From the NCBI GenBank assembly GCA_038210135.1, contig JBBQWZ010000024.1, positions 1 through 64,000 on the forward strand: 64,000 nucleotides of DNA, given 5' to 3'. A model generated the notes under the pieces. That model did no database searches. It worked only from the letters and a program-made list of their open reading frames with translations, and had not been told where the DNA came from. This stretch comes from JBBQWZ01 sp038210135. Lineage in GTDB: Bacteria; Acidobacteriota; Terriglobia; Bryobacterales; Bryobacteraceae. Shown here piece after piece: positions 15,969 to 25,754 of this stretch; position 1 is the stretch's first letter; each line of letters starts with the position of its first letter. A program made the translations under genes and the position numbers.

Positions 15969-18900
15969 TTAGAAGCGGAGGCGGAGGCCGAATTCGATGG
16001 CTCGGCTTTGGGCTCCGTTGGGGGTGGTGAACTGGTTGGTGACGACGCCGAAGCTGCCGACGCTATCGATGTTCGTGGTCGGATCGGCCGGCACGAAGTG
16101 ATTGAGGATGTTGACGAACTGGAAGGTCAAGGTGGCGCCGATTTTTTCGGTGGCGCGGAAGTCCTTCGAGACGGTGGCATCGAGGTTCCAGAAGGGGAAG
16201 CCGCGGATGACACCGGCGCCGCCGGAGTTGGTGTCCGTGCCCAGGATGGGGCGGCGGAACTGGTTGTAGACGGCCTGCGGATCGGCGAACAGGTTGATGC
16301 CGGAGCCCCTGTTGGCGGGGTTGCCGGAGGCGCCTGCTGGGCCGCTCGAGGTCACGTTGTAGTTGGGCTGTCCGTTGCCGGTGTAGGGCGATACGCCGGC
16401 GGCGTTTTCGTAATTGGAAGATTGGCCGGAGTAGATTTCGCCGAAGGCTTGCGCATTGCCGCCGACCGACAGGCGCTGTGGCAGGCCAGTGCGAGCGGTG
16501 AAGAGAGGCGCGAGGGTCCAGCCGCCGAGCAGCTTGCCAGCGATTCCGCGCTGCTCCTTGAAGAACGGCGCCTGATAGAACATCAGCAGGCTATAGGTCA
16601 ACTTCACGTCGAAGGGTTGGACTCCGTAGGTTCCGAAGGTGTTGAAGTCGTACGGATTCGGAACGGTGATGGAACTGGAGGCCTGGACGACGCTGCCGGT
16701 TCCGAGAGACTTGCCATAGGTGAAGTTGTTGCGGGCGGTAAGGCCGTGCCAATCCTTGGCGGTGAAGGAGACGAAGCCGGCGTTGTAATTGGAGTGGCCG
16801 AGCGAGGTGATGAAGTCGAACGCGCCCGAAAGCTGCGCGTTAATGTTCGAGGCGTTGCCGAGGTTACCGGTATCCAACTGGGTGCGGCCCAGGACCCAGC
16901 CGGGAGCCTGATTCATGGCGGCCCACAGGTTGTAGACGGCGGTGGTCTTGATGTTGGAAGCCTGCTTCGAGGCAAGGGCCGCGGTGCAACTTCCGAAGCC
17001 GGCGCAATACGTCGAATTGGCTCCGCCGAGGGCGGCTTCAAAGAAGGGCTGGGCGGCGGGAACGCCACCGGCTGCGACGGTCGAGTAGATGGCGGAGAAC
17101 GCCTGGGCGAAACTCTGGCCATTGAGCGTGGTCATGGTCGGCACCGCGTTGGGGTTGATTTCCTGGAACTCGTTGCTGATCTTGCGGCCGATGTAACCGA
17201 CTTCGAGGAGCAGCTTCGAGCCGAAGGAGCGCTGGATGCTGAAGGTGAAATTGTCGGAGTGATTCGGCTTCAGGTTGGGATCGAGCTGAGAACCGTCGGC
17301 GGCCGCGGAATTCAGGATGCCGTTCTGGACGGTGCCGGGGAAGAACGGCTGCGGCAGCGTCTTGGTGACGGCCGGCAGCGGAGCGACGTTGCCATCGACG
17401 CCGATGCGGAACGCGGTGGAAGGCGTCGCGTTGTTCACGCCGCAGGTGCCCTGAATGGTGGGTCCGAGGCAGGAAACGGCCTGGAGGAGACCGGGGCCCA
17501 GCAGCGGTACGAGAAGGAGATCGACGCCATTGAGGCGGCCATAGGTACGGCCATAGCCGCCGCGGATGACGGTCTCGTTGTTGCCGAAAATTTTGCTCAT
17601 CATGCCGCCGCCGCTGGATTTGGGAGTCCACGCGATGGACGCGTGGGGATTAAATCCACCGTAGAAGGGATTGTAGGGGTACTTATTCTGGCCGCCGGCG
17701 GCGTTCCCGATGGTGGCGAAGCCGATGGTCGGATTGTAGACCTGACCGGCCAGAGCCGAGCTGATCCGGTTTTTGAGGTAGGCCTTGAGACCGATCGGAT
17801 TCCCGGCAAGATCGACCATCTGCACCTGTTTCCCATTGATTTCGTAAGGCGGCATGGCGAGTCCCCAGGCCAGGCCATAGGAGATTGTGAGGTTGCTCTT
17901 GGCGCGCCATGTGTCGTTGAAAAAGACGTCGTAGCTGGGCAGGACGCTCTGGTCGAAGCCGGGAGTGCCCAGCGGATTGAGTGTCAAGTTAGCTCCGTTG
18001 CGGGAGTACATGACCTGGGTCTGTCCGACGATGCCGAGGAGTTCGGCGTAGTAGCCGGCCCAGGCATTCTGAGACGACGCAGGCAAACCGGCGGGTAGGG
18101 GATAGGAGCTGAGACTGATGCCCGAGTTGCTATAGATCTGATAGACGGTGGAAGTGTTGATGCCGACGCCGTTGTCGTCGCGGCCGTGGTAATCGAAGTT
18201 GCGCTGATAGGTGCCGCCGAACTGGAAGAAGTGCTTGCCCTTCAGGTAGCTGAGGCTATCGGAGAGATAGTAATCGTGGCCGTCCCAGAAGCGCTGGCGG
18301 ACGTCCTGCGAGTCCACGTTGTAGGGAATCAGCGACCCGGCCTGGCTTTCGCCGCCGATTTCGAGGGCACCGCCCAAACCCGCGAACTGGGGCGGGCCGG
18401 CCTTGGTGTACCACTGCCAGAAGTTCCGCAGATAGCTGAAGCGGAAGTCGTTGGTCAGGTTCGGCGTGAGCTGTCCGGTGAGTCCGGCGACCCAGTAGCT
18501 GGGTTTCTGCGGGCGGGAGGCAGTCGAAGTATAGGCGCCGGCCTGGCCGCCGAGGAATCCGCCGATGTCCACCTGGGTGCTGACGGCCTGACTGAAGTTG
18601 TAGAAGCGGTAGCTCGTCATGAACTTCCACTTGTCGCCAAAATCGTGATCGATGCGGCCGACGAAGCCGTCGGCTTTCTGGGGTAGAGGGAGGCTGCCGA
18701 GATAGCCCTGGGCGTTGACGCCATCCACATAGCCGGCGGAACCGGCGCTATTGAGGGAGTAGGACGGATCGTTCGGCAGGGGCATGGAATTCCAGAGCTT
18801 GCTGACGAGCGGGTTGAGGCCGAGATTGCGGGGATCGCAAGGCCCGCCGGCGCACTGGGCGGGTTGGTAGGTGGTGCCGTTGACGGTGACGGGAGTGGGG

Positions 18901-19997
18901 TTGATGTTGTAGGCCGTTCCGTTCAGGGTGATGACACCGGCGCGGAAGAGTGCAGTCGGAGTTCCGTGCTCGAAGCTGACGACGTTGGGGAAGCGGGAGG
19001 CCTCGTAATTGAAGAAGAAGTAGGTTTTGCCGCCCCAGAACTTGGGCGTCAGCGGACCGCCGACGGCGATGCCGTAGCGGTTGCGGTGGGTGGCGGGTAG
19101 CGGAGTGGCCTGGCCGTTTACAAGGACGTGGTTGTTGCGCCAGAGATTGGCGGCGCCGACGTTCGAGCCAAAGTAGTATTCGTAGGCGGCGCCGTGGAAG
19201 CCGTTGGTGCCGCGCTTGGTGGCCATCTGCACGGAACTTCCGGCGGCTCCGTTGAAGTCCGCTCCGGTGCCGATGGTGGCGATTTTAACTTCTTCGATGC
19301 TTTCAATGGGAGTGGGCATGACACCGGTAGGCGTTCCACCGGTAGCCGCGCTACCGGAGAAGCCGTTGCCTGGGGTGTAGGTGGTATTGGTGCCGGCCAT
19401 GTCGTCGGAGTTATTTCCGCCGTCCAGTTGGTACTTGTTCTGATCGGTGGCGGCTCCGGCGACGTTGCCGGTGAGGCTGACGCCGACCTGGAGGACGGCG
19501 AGGGTGGAGGCGTCGCGGCCGAGGTTGGGCAACAGGTTGAGGGCGTCGTTCGAGATGGTGGCGCCGATTGTGGCGTTGAGGGTCTGGAGTTCCGCACCGG
19601 CGGTGGCTTTCACTTCGACGACGGTGTTGGTGGCGCCGACGGTCATGGCGACGTCGAGGGTGAGTTCGGAACCGATTTCGATGCGCTGGGAGCTTAACTT
19701 TGAAGACGTGAATCCGGTCTTGGTGATGGTGACGGTATAGACGCCGGGCGGAATGTTGACGATGGTGTAGCGGCCAACGTCATTGGTGACGGCCGTGCGA
19801 CGGCTGCTGGTGGACGGATCGATGACGACCACGTCGGCGGCGACGAGCGCGGCGCCTTGTTGGTCGGTAACGACGCCGGTAAGAGTTCCACTGGCAGACT
19901 GCGGCAGGGCTGGAACTTGAGTCAGAAGAAGCCCCAGACTTAGGGCGAAAGAAAGCCTCAATGATGCGGCCGAACGGCGGAGTCGTGAAAGACTCAT
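15969..19997 (-). CDS. TonB-dependent receptor with carboxypeptidase-regulatory-like domain
   Basis: A 1,342-residue outer-membrane protein. A signal peptide (about residues 1-35, ending near ALPQSASG) is followed by a carboxypeptidase-regulatory-like fold (TLTGVVTDQQGAALVAADV ... PPGVYTVTITKTGF, to about 115). A plug domain and a long barrel follow, ending in the terminal aromatic signature FGLRLRF. This Oar-like architecture is expanded in Acidobacteria for uptake of large substrates such as oligosaccharides. ATG 19997 is supported by GGGGAGGG three bases upstream; the frame extends a further 32 codons but without support. The substrate is not shown by neighbours. It is probably monocistronic. 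Confidence 0.92.
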   Translation of the reverse strand: MSLSRLRRSAASLRLSFALSLGLLLTQVPALPQSASGTLTGVVTDQQGAALVAADVVVIDPSTSSRRTAVTNDVGRYTIVNIPPGVYTVTITKTGFTSSKLSSQRIEIGSELTLDVAMTVGATNTVVEVKATAGAELQTLNATIGATISNDALNLLPNLGRDASTLAVLQVGVSLTGNVAGAATDQNKYQLDGGNNSDDMAGTNTTYTPGNGFSGSAATGGTPTGVMPTPIESIEEVKIATIGTGADFNGAAGSSVQMATKRGTNGFHGAAYEYYFGSNVGAANLWRNNHVLVNGQATPLPATHRNRYGIAVGGPLTPKFWGGKTYFFFNYEASRFPNVVSFEHGTPTALFRAGVITLNGTAYNINPTPVTVNGTTYQPAQCAGGPCDPRNLGLNPLVSKLWNSMPLPNDPSYSLNSAGSAGYVDGVNAQGYLGSLPLPQKADGFVGRIDHDFGDKWKFMTSYRFYNFSQAVSTQVDIGGFLGGQAGAYTSTASRPQKPSYWVAGLTGQLTPNLTNDFRFSYLRNFWQWYTKAGPPQFAGLGGALEIGGESQAGSLIPYNVDSQDVRQRFWDGHDYYLSDSLSYLKGKHFFQFGGTYQRNFDYHGRDDNGVGINTSTVYQIYSNSGISLSSYPLPAGLPASSQNAWAGYYAELLGIVGQTQVMYSRNGANLTLNPLGTPGFDQSVLPSYDVFFNDTWRAKSNLTISYGLAWGLAMPPYEINGKQVQMVDLAGNPIGLKAYLKNRISSALAGQVYNPTIGFATIGNAAGGQNKYPYNPFYGGFNPHASIAWTPKSSGGGMMSKIFGNNETVIRGGYGRTYGRLNGVDLLLVPLLGPGLLQAVSCLGPTIQGTCGVNNATPSTAFRIGVDGNVAPLPAVTKTLPQPFFPGTVQNGILNSAAADGSQLDPNLKPNHSDNFTFSIQRSFGSKLLLEVGYIGRKISNEFQEINPNAVPTMTTLNGQSFAQAFSAIYSTVAAGGVPAAQPFFEAALGGANSTYCAGFGSCTAALASKQASNIKTTAVYNLWAAMNQAPGWVLGRTQLDTGNLGNASNINAQLSGAFDFITSLGHSNYNAGFVSFTAKDWHGLTARNNFTYGKSLGTGSVVQASSSITVPNPYDFNTFGTYGVQPFDVKLTYSLLMFYQAPFFKEQRGIAGKLLGGWTLAPLFTARTGLPQRLSVGGNAQAFGEIYSGQSSNYENAAGVSPYTGNGQPNYNVTSSGPAGASGNPANRGSGINLFADPQAVYNQFRRPILGTDTNSGGAGVIRGFPFWNLDATVSKDFRATEKIGATLTFQFVNILNHFVPADPTTNIDSVGSFGVVTNQFTTPNGAQSRAIEFGLRLRF

Positions 19998-20223
19998 TTT
20001 CCCTCCCCAGATGCGCGCGAACCGCAGGAGCGGCGCGCGGGTAACGAAATCCTTTTGCAACGAGAGCGGATGTGAAAGCCGCCCTGAAAACAAAGCCTTC
20101 TATCAGCGGTCGGGCAGAGAAAGCGAAGCACTAGAGCTCGAATTCAAGTAACCCCTGAGACCGCCGCCGAACTCGTTATCGTGATGCCCGATTCGAGATA
20201 TTCGTGCGGGGAATATTTGGGGA

Positions 20224-20252
20224 AGTGTATTGCGACTGGGTGACAATGTCAA
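20224..20252 (-). promoter_or_regulatory. Sigma-70-type promoter for the TonB-dependent receptor
   Basis: On the minus strand, TTGACA and TACACT are separated by exactly 17 bases. A start point near 20217 would leave a leader of about 220 bases before ATG 19997. Confidence 0.6.
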
Positions 20253-21442
20253 GGTTTATGTTTTTCTGGAACAAAAATGGGGGTACGGACCCAAACATGT
20301 ACCTCCGGTTTTCTAATTTGCTTTGTGAGTAATGATACGAAGCGGCGAGACCGGCGATTTGGCGATTTGGAAAGGGAGTGGGACGGTGTGTCGGGCTGAC
20401 ACACCCGGCTGTGGCGGGGTAGGCCAACGACAGCGGGTCTATTCGGAAGGAGAGTTAGCTAAGTGATTGAAAGGGAAAAAGACTGCGCTTTGGAGTGGCA
20501 CTTGCTACAATTGAAAACGAATTGATGAAGTTGCTTTTTGGCAACCTGCCCTCTGATGTCACACGGCGGGACGGGAGAAGCGAGTGGGCTGAAGGATAGC
20601 GTGCTTGCGGGAGCCGGATTCTAGAGATTTCTAGCCGCTCCTTCTTTCGTTCGGCTAGTAGCATCAGAGGGGTTTTTTTGCGAAAAAGACGTTTCTCGCG
20701 ATTGGGTGGAACGTAACACCCGCGAGCGCAATCCATCAATATAGTCTTGCCGGGGTTGGTGTTTCGGTTCTGTCCGGTTAGGCCGGATGGAGGACAAAAT
20801 TCGGACGCGGGCCTTCGTATCGGAGGGCCGGACTGCAGCCGACGCTCGATCCCAAGCCCACATTGGGCGGACCGCATCGGAAAAGGTACCCATCAAAACT
20901 TCCCAGCACCAATTCCGATGCGGTTTATTCTAACTGCCGTCAAGTGTAACACTGAAATCAAGACTTTGCGCCACCCTGGCAACTTTCCGGGCTCTATGGG
21001 GTTGCGTTTACGACCCGGTGGCGGGTCATTCACGGACCTTAGTGAGGCCTCTGGACAACGCTAAGGACTGCGCGTTCCGACCGTTCTCCTCGCGATCTTA
21101 AAAGCGCAAAATCTGCGCCATGTTCCAGCGCGGCATCGTCGTGCGGAGTCCCCGTACAGACCATTTTCCGGCTGCCCTGAGAACAGTCGTTTTCCACCCT
21201 CCGAGGACCGAAGTTCGGCGGTCCCATGAGGAGGTTGCGGAATACGGCTGTTCTGAGAGCGGTCTTCGAGATCGACGAATCCTTCAAAAGATTGCCCCTG
21301 ACCGGGGGGAAGTTCACCTTAATCCTGATTTCCAGTGGCTCGATTCGGCGTGGCGGAACGCATTCACGTCGTTCAGACGCGAACAAAAGGTTTTCTACAA
21401 ATTGTTCTTCCCATAGATCATCTACCGGAGTAGGATCCAGAT
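20253..21442. other. Gene-poor stretch of about 1.2 kb
   Basis: No convincing gene: the short open frames have no recognisable motif or ribosome-binding site. The only structure I note is a 7-bp inverted repeat CTAGCCG (20631-20637) / CGGCTAG (20652-20658), followed 13 bases later by a run of seven T. It may be an old terminator or a small-RNA end. The stretch separates the TonB receptor from padR. Confidence 0.4.
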
Positions 21443-21793
21443 ATGGCAAAGCGAGGCGAACCTTCTCAGCGGGATCTTCTGCAAGGCACTCTCGACTTGC
21501 TGATTTTGCAGACTCTGGTGCCGGGTCCGGCGCATGGGCACACGATCGCGCACGTGATTGAGCACCGGTCGGACGACTTCCTGCAAGTGGAACATGGATC
21601 GTTATATCCGGCGCTGCACCGGTTGGAAGATCGAGGGTGGATCGCTTCTTTTTGGGGCACATCGGAGAACAATCGGAAGGCCCGGTACTACCGGCTGACC
21701 GCGCCTGGGCGGAAGCAGTTGGCGCAGGAAACCAGCCGTTGGGAGCAGATGGTGGCGGCAATCAACCGGGTGCTGCGTCCTTCGGAGCCATAG
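21443..21793 (+). CDS. PadR-family transcriptional regulator
   Basis: A 116-residue winged-helix regulator. The PadR signature is clear: LLQGTLDLLILQTL at the N-terminus, then HGHTIAHVIE, and VEHGSLYPALHRLEDRGWI as the recognition helix and wing. A short C-terminal helix follows, as in the group that accompanies large acidobacterial permeases. It lies 70 bases upstream of such a permease and in the same direction, so it most likely regulates it. The effector is unknown. Confidence 0.93.
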   Translation: MAKRGEPSQRDLLQGTLDLLILQTLVPGPAHGHTIAHVIEHRSDDFLQVEHGSLYPALHRLEDRGWIASFWGTSENNRKARYYRLTAPGRKQLAQETSRWEQMVAAINRVLRPSEP

Positions 21794-21863
21794 ATGACCT
21801 GGATCGTTTACTTTTGGCGACGGCGGGCGGCGATTCGATGATCGCCTGGCGGGAGGAGTAGCG

Positions 21864-24566
21864 ATGAGCTGGAAGCGATTCTTCAGGCGTTCGAAATGGG
21901 ATGAAGAGCGGCATCGAGAACTCGAAGCGCACATCGAGATCGAGGTTGAGGAGAATGTGCGCGCCGGGATGGAGGAACGGGCGGCGCGCGAAGCGGCGCG
22001 GCGGAAGCTGGGGAATATGAGCCAGATTCGCGAGGAGATTTATCGGATGAATTCGTTTCAGGTGTTCGAGGAACTGGTTCAAGACTTGCGCCACGGGATG
22101 CGGCTGCTGGCTGCGAATATGAGCTTCAGCGTGGTCGCGGTGGTGACGTTGGCATTGGGCATCGGAGCGAACACGGCGATTTTCCAATTGCTCGACGCGG
22201 TGCGGATGCGGAATTTGCCGGTAAAGAATCCACAGGAGCTGGTGGAGGTCCGTTCGACCCAGACGCGGGGCGTGTGGGCGCGGCGCCCCTCGCGATTTCC
22301 ATTTGAGACGTCGGCATTGTGGGATCAGATTCGCGCCGGACAGCAGGCGTTTGCTTCGGTGGCGGCATGGAGCAGTTCGTCGTTTGATCTGTCGCCATCG
22401 GGCGAATCGCGAATTACGCAGAACGGAATGTTCGTGAGCGGCGACTTCTTTTCGATGCTCGGCGTGCAACCGATGCTGGGGCGCGTGTTTACAGCAGAAG
22501 ACGACAAAGCGGGTTGCGGTGCGGCGGCGGGCGAAACCGGCGTAGTGATCAGCCACGCGTTTTGGACTCGGGAATTCGGTGGCGCCGCGGATGTCATCGG
22601 GCGGGTCTTAACTCTGGATGGGAACCGCGTTCCGGTTATCGGAGTCACGCCGAGAGGATTTTTCGGCGTGGAGGTGGGCAAGAACTTCGACCTCGCAGTG
22701 CCGATCTGCCTCGAGCCAGTGTTCCGGGGAAAAGCGGCTTGGACGTCGAACCGGATTGTCTGGTGGCTGTCGGTCCTGGGACGGTTGCAGCCGGGATGGA
22801 CGGTGGAGCGCGCGAACGCGCACTTCGCCGCCATGTCGCCGGCGTGGTTTGAAGCGACGGTGCCGCCGCAATACGACGCGACAACGGCGGGCAAGTATCG
22901 CGCGTTGCAGTTGCATGTGCGTCCGGCGGCGTCCGGATTGTCCTGGCTGCGCGCGGGATATGAAACTCCGTTGTGGCTGCTGTTCGCGATCGCGGGCGTG
23001 GTGTTATTGATCGCTTGCGCGAATCTCGCGAATCTGATGCTGGCGCGGGCGGCGGTGCGGGAGCGCGAGATCGCGGTCCGGCTGGCGATGGGGGCTTCGC
23101 GCGGAAGATTGATCCGGCAGTTACTGACGGAGAGTTTGTTGCTGGCGGGAATCGGAGCGGCGTTCGGCGCGCTGCTGGCGCGCAGCTTGAGCGGGTTGCT
23201 GATCGCGGCGCTGGGCACGCCGGCGGATCCGGTGTACATAGAGACTTCGACCGACTGGCGGATGTTGGCGTTCACCGCAACGGTGGCGGTTCTGACGTGT
23301 GTGTTGACGGGACTGACGCCGGCGCTGCGGGCGGCGCGGACGGATCCGGCGGCGGCGATGAAATCCGGCGGACGGGGCACGACATCGGGTCAGGGGCGGT
23401 TCGGATTACGGCGGGCACTGGTGGTGATGCAGGTTGCGCTCTCGCTGGTGTTGGTTTTCGGCGCGGTATTGTTCGTGCGCACGCTGCGAAACCTGGGCGC
23501 GGTGGATGCCGGGTTCCGGCAAACGGGAATCGTGATGGCCAACGTGGACTTGTCACGGCTGAAGGTTCCGGCGGGACGCATGGGAGCGGCGAAGGTTGAC
23601 TTGGCGAAGAAGGTCGCGCAGATGCACGGCGTGGACGCGGCGGCGACGACGAATAGCGCTCCGGCGAGCGGAAATAACTGGATTCAGTCGGTGGTGATTC
23701 AGAAAGAGCGCAAGGGCTTCACGAACATGGCGCGAGTCGGTTCTGGGTACTTCGAAACGATCGGGATGCGGATTGTGAACGGACGAGACATCGGCGACCA
23801 GGATCGGGCGGGTGCTCCGCGAGTGGCGGTGGTGAATGAGATCTTCGCGAAGAAATATTGGAATGGCGAGAATCCTGTGGGGCGGACGTTTGAGTTGGGC
23901 GAGAACGGCAGCGGCGCGGCGGATACGATCGAGATTGTTGGCGTGGTGACGAATTCGAAGTACAACGATTTGCGTGAGGATTTCGTGCCGATCGCGTTTA
24001 TTTCTGAATTGCAGGATCCGAATACGGGCGCGGACACGCAGATCATGATCCGATCTTCGCTACCGCTGGCGGATTTGCTGACACAAGTGCGGCGGGGCTT
24101 CGCGGAAGAGAATCCGCTGATCAATTACCAGTTCCAGGTGCTCGAAACGGAGTTGGGGAACACGCTGGTTCTCGAACGGTTGATGGCGGGGTTGTCGGGA
24201 TTCTTCGGCGGACTGGCGGCTCTGTTGGCGGCGATCGGCTTGTACGGCGTGATCTCTTATATGGCGGCGCGGCGGCGCAATGAAATCGGAATTCGAATGG
24301 CTCTCGGAGCAACGCGCGGGCAGGTGGCGAGGTTGGTGTTGCGGGAGGCGGGCTGGCTGGTTGGCGTGGGCCTGGTGATTGGAGCCGGATTGGCGATTGC
24401 GGCTTCGAATACGGTCGAGTCGATGCTGTATGGATTGACGGCGCGCGATCCTTTGACGTTGGCGGGCGCGGCGGGATTGTTGGCGGTGGTGGCGCTGGTT
24501 GCGAGTTACTTGCCGGCGCGGCGGGCGTCGGGGCTGGATCCGATGACGGCGTTGCGGGAGGAGTGA
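21864..24566 (+). CDS. Large ABC-type permease of the acidobacterial MacB/FtsX family
   Basis: A 900-residue inner-membrane protein without an ATPase domain. About residues 1-65 form the charged permease-prefix region (RRSKWDEERHRELEAHIE). Two MacB-like periplasmic domains each precede an FtsX-type membrane block; the first membrane helix is VVAVVTLALGIGANTAIF near residue 90 and the two blocks lie near 360-480 and 780-890. Such duplicated permeases are highly expanded in Acidobacteria and their ATPase partner is usually encoded elsewhere. GGAGGAG lies just before the ATG. Regulation by the upstream PadR protein is likely. Substrate unknown. Confidence 0.92.
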   Translation: MSWKRFFRRSKWDEERHRELEAHIEIEVEENVRAGMEERAAREAARRKLGNMSQIREEIYRMNSFQVFEELVQDLRHGMRLLAANMSFSVVAVVTLALGIGANTAIFQLLDAVRMRNLPVKNPQELVEVRSTQTRGVWARRPSRFPFETSALWDQIRAGQQAFASVAAWSSSSFDLSPSGESRITQNGMFVSGDFFSMLGVQPMLGRVFTAEDDKAGCGAAAGETGVVISHAFWTREFGGAADVIGRVLTLDGNRVPVIGVTPRGFFGVEVGKNFDLAVPICLEPVFRGKAAWTSNRIVWWLSVLGRLQPGWTVERANAHFAAMSPAWFEATVPPQYDATTAGKYRALQLHVRPAASGLSWLRAGYETPLWLLFAIAGVVLLIACANLANLMLARAAVREREIAVRLAMGASRGRLIRQLLTESLLLAGIGAAFGALLARSLSGLLIAALGTPADPVYIETSTDWRMLAFTATVAVLTCVLTGLTPALRAARTDPAAAMKSGGRGTTSGQGRFGLRRALVVMQVALSLVLVFGAVLFVRTLRNLGAVDAGFRQTGIVMANVDLSRLKVPAGRMGAAKVDLAKKVAQMHGVDAAATTNSAPASGNNWIQSVVIQKERKGFTNMARVGSGYFETIGMRIVNGRDIGDQDRAGAPRVAVVNEIFAKKYWNGENPVGRTFELGENGSGAADTIEIVGVVTNSKYNDLREDFVPIAFISELQDPNTGADTQIMIRSSLPLADLLTQVRRGFAEENPLINYQFQVLETELGNTLVLERLMAGLSGFFGGLAALLAAIGLYGVISYMAARRRNEIGIRMALGATRGQVARLVLREAGWLVGVGLVIGAGLAIAASNTVESMLYGLTARDPLTLAGAAGLLAVVALVASYLPARRASGLDPMTALREE

Positions 24567-24574
24567 TTCCGAAA

Positions 24575-24718
24575 GCGCACAGACCGGAGGTCTATGCTAC
24601 CGCAGCGCACGCGCCGGAAGTCTATGCTACCTAGCGCACAGACCGGAGGTCTATGCCACCTAGCGCACGCGCCGGAGGTCTATGCTACCTAGCGCACAGA
24701 CCGGAGGTCTATGCCACT
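24575..24718. repeat. Five copies of a sister palindromic repeat (type B2)
   Basis: Units of about 27 bases start at 24575, 24605, 24634, 24663 and 24692 (periods 30, 29, 29, 29). Three units contain the palindrome AGACC-GGA-GGTCT; the second and fourth replace AGACC by GCGCC. All continue with TATGCTACC or TATGCCACC. The last unit runs into the 3' end of the oxidoreductase gene on the minus strand. Confidence 0.95.
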
Positions 24719-25713
24719 ACGACCTTGCCGAAGTGGGATCCGCTGGCGAGGTACTCGAAGGCGGCGGGCGCTTCTTCGAAATGGAAGACGCGATCGATTA
24801 CGGGTTTCAATTGATTCTGCTCGATGGCGCGGTTCATGTTTTCGAAGATTTCTTTGCTGCCCACGATGACGCCTTGGAGACGGAGATTCTGCATCAGAAT
24901 CGGAATGACGTTGAGCTCGGAGGCGTTGCCGGCGAGGACTCCGATGACGCTGATGGTTCCGCCGATGCGGACGGCTTTCAGCGATTGCGCGAGCGTTCCC
25001 GCGCCTCCCACTTCGACGACGTGGTCGACGCCGACGCCGGCGGTGAGTTCGCGCGCGCGCTTCGCCCAATCCGGTTCGGATTTGTAGTTGATGGTTTCGT
25101 CGGCGCCTAGTGCGCGGGCGCGTTCGAGTTTGGCGTCGCTCGAAGAAGTGACAATGACGCGGGCTCCGGTGAGCTTGGCGAACTGCAGTGCAAAGATCGA
25201 GACGCCGCCGGTTCCCTGCACCAGCACGACGTCGCTGGGCTTGATTTGACCTTGCTCGATGAGGGCGTTCCAGGCGGTGGTGGCGGCGCAGGGCAGAGTG
25301 GCGGCTTCGACGTGAGACAGATGAGCGGGCGTAATGGCGACGCCGTCTTCCGGGAAAACGGCGAGCTCGGTGAGCATTCCATCGAGGGGTCCGCCGAGAG
25401 CGCTGGAGATCTTCTCGCGGTTAGGCGGTCCGCCGATCCAGCCTTGTGAAAAGCAGCCCATCACGCGATCGCCGGGCTTCAGCTTGGTAACGGCGGCACC
25501 GACTACGACGACTTCGCCTGCTCCGTCGGAACAGGGGATCAGCGGAAGTTTCTGGCGCGGATTGTACTTGCCCTGGACCATCAGCCAGTCGCGGTAATTC
25601 AGCGACGCGGCGCCGATCTTGACGAGGACTTGGGCGGGTCCCGGAACAGGATCGGGGCGGTTGACGATGGTGAGGCCGGCAAGGCCGAATTGGCGGAGTT
25701 CCCAGGCGCGCAT
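24709..25713 (-). CDS. Zinc-type NAD(P)-dependent alcohol dehydrogenase / quinone oxidoreductase
   Basis: A 334-residue medium-chain dehydrogenase/reductase. The N-terminal GroES-like domain contains ASLNYRDWLMVQGKY and IPCSDGAGEVV; the Rossmann domain carries the glycine motif GTGGVSIFALQFAK near residue 170. The catalytic-zinc cysteine and histidine pattern is incomplete, so it is probably a zinc-free NADPH:quinone-type reductase despite the overall similarity. ATG 25713 begins the conserved MRAWEL; longer upstream frames lack family similarity. Its last codons and TAG stop lie inside the final unit of the type B2 repeat array. Confidence 0.9.
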   Translation of the reverse strand: MRAWELRQFGLAGLTIVNRPDPVPGPAQVLVKIGAASLNYRDWLMVQGKYNPRQKLPLIPCSDGAGEVVVVGAAVTKLKPGDRVMGCFSQGWIGGPPNREKISSALGGPLDGMLTELAVFPEDGVAITPAHLSHVEAATLPCAATTAWNALIEQGQIKPSDVVLVQGTGGVSIFALQFAKLTGARVIVTSSSDAKLERARALGADETINYKSEPDWAKRARELTAGVGVDHVVEVGGAGTLAQSLKAVRIGGTISVIGVLAGNASELNVIPILMQNLRLQGVIVGSKEIFENMNRAIEQNQLKPVIDRVFHFEEAPAAFEYLASGSHFGKVVVA

Positions 25714-25754
25714 GCGCGCAAGGCTAGCACGAAGGTATATGTGAGAATGAGGAA

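Noticed and set aside
15909..18098. Long plus-strand open frame across the TonB receptor
   Set aside because: It runs through the repeat array and the receptor gene antisense, with Gly/Ala/Val/Glu-rich shadow composition and no ribosome-binding site.
20455..20877. Possible minus-strand gene in the gene-poor stretch
   Set aside because: The translated sequence is basic and Ser/Pro-rich with no motif, no ribosome-binding site, and overlaps other equally weak frames.
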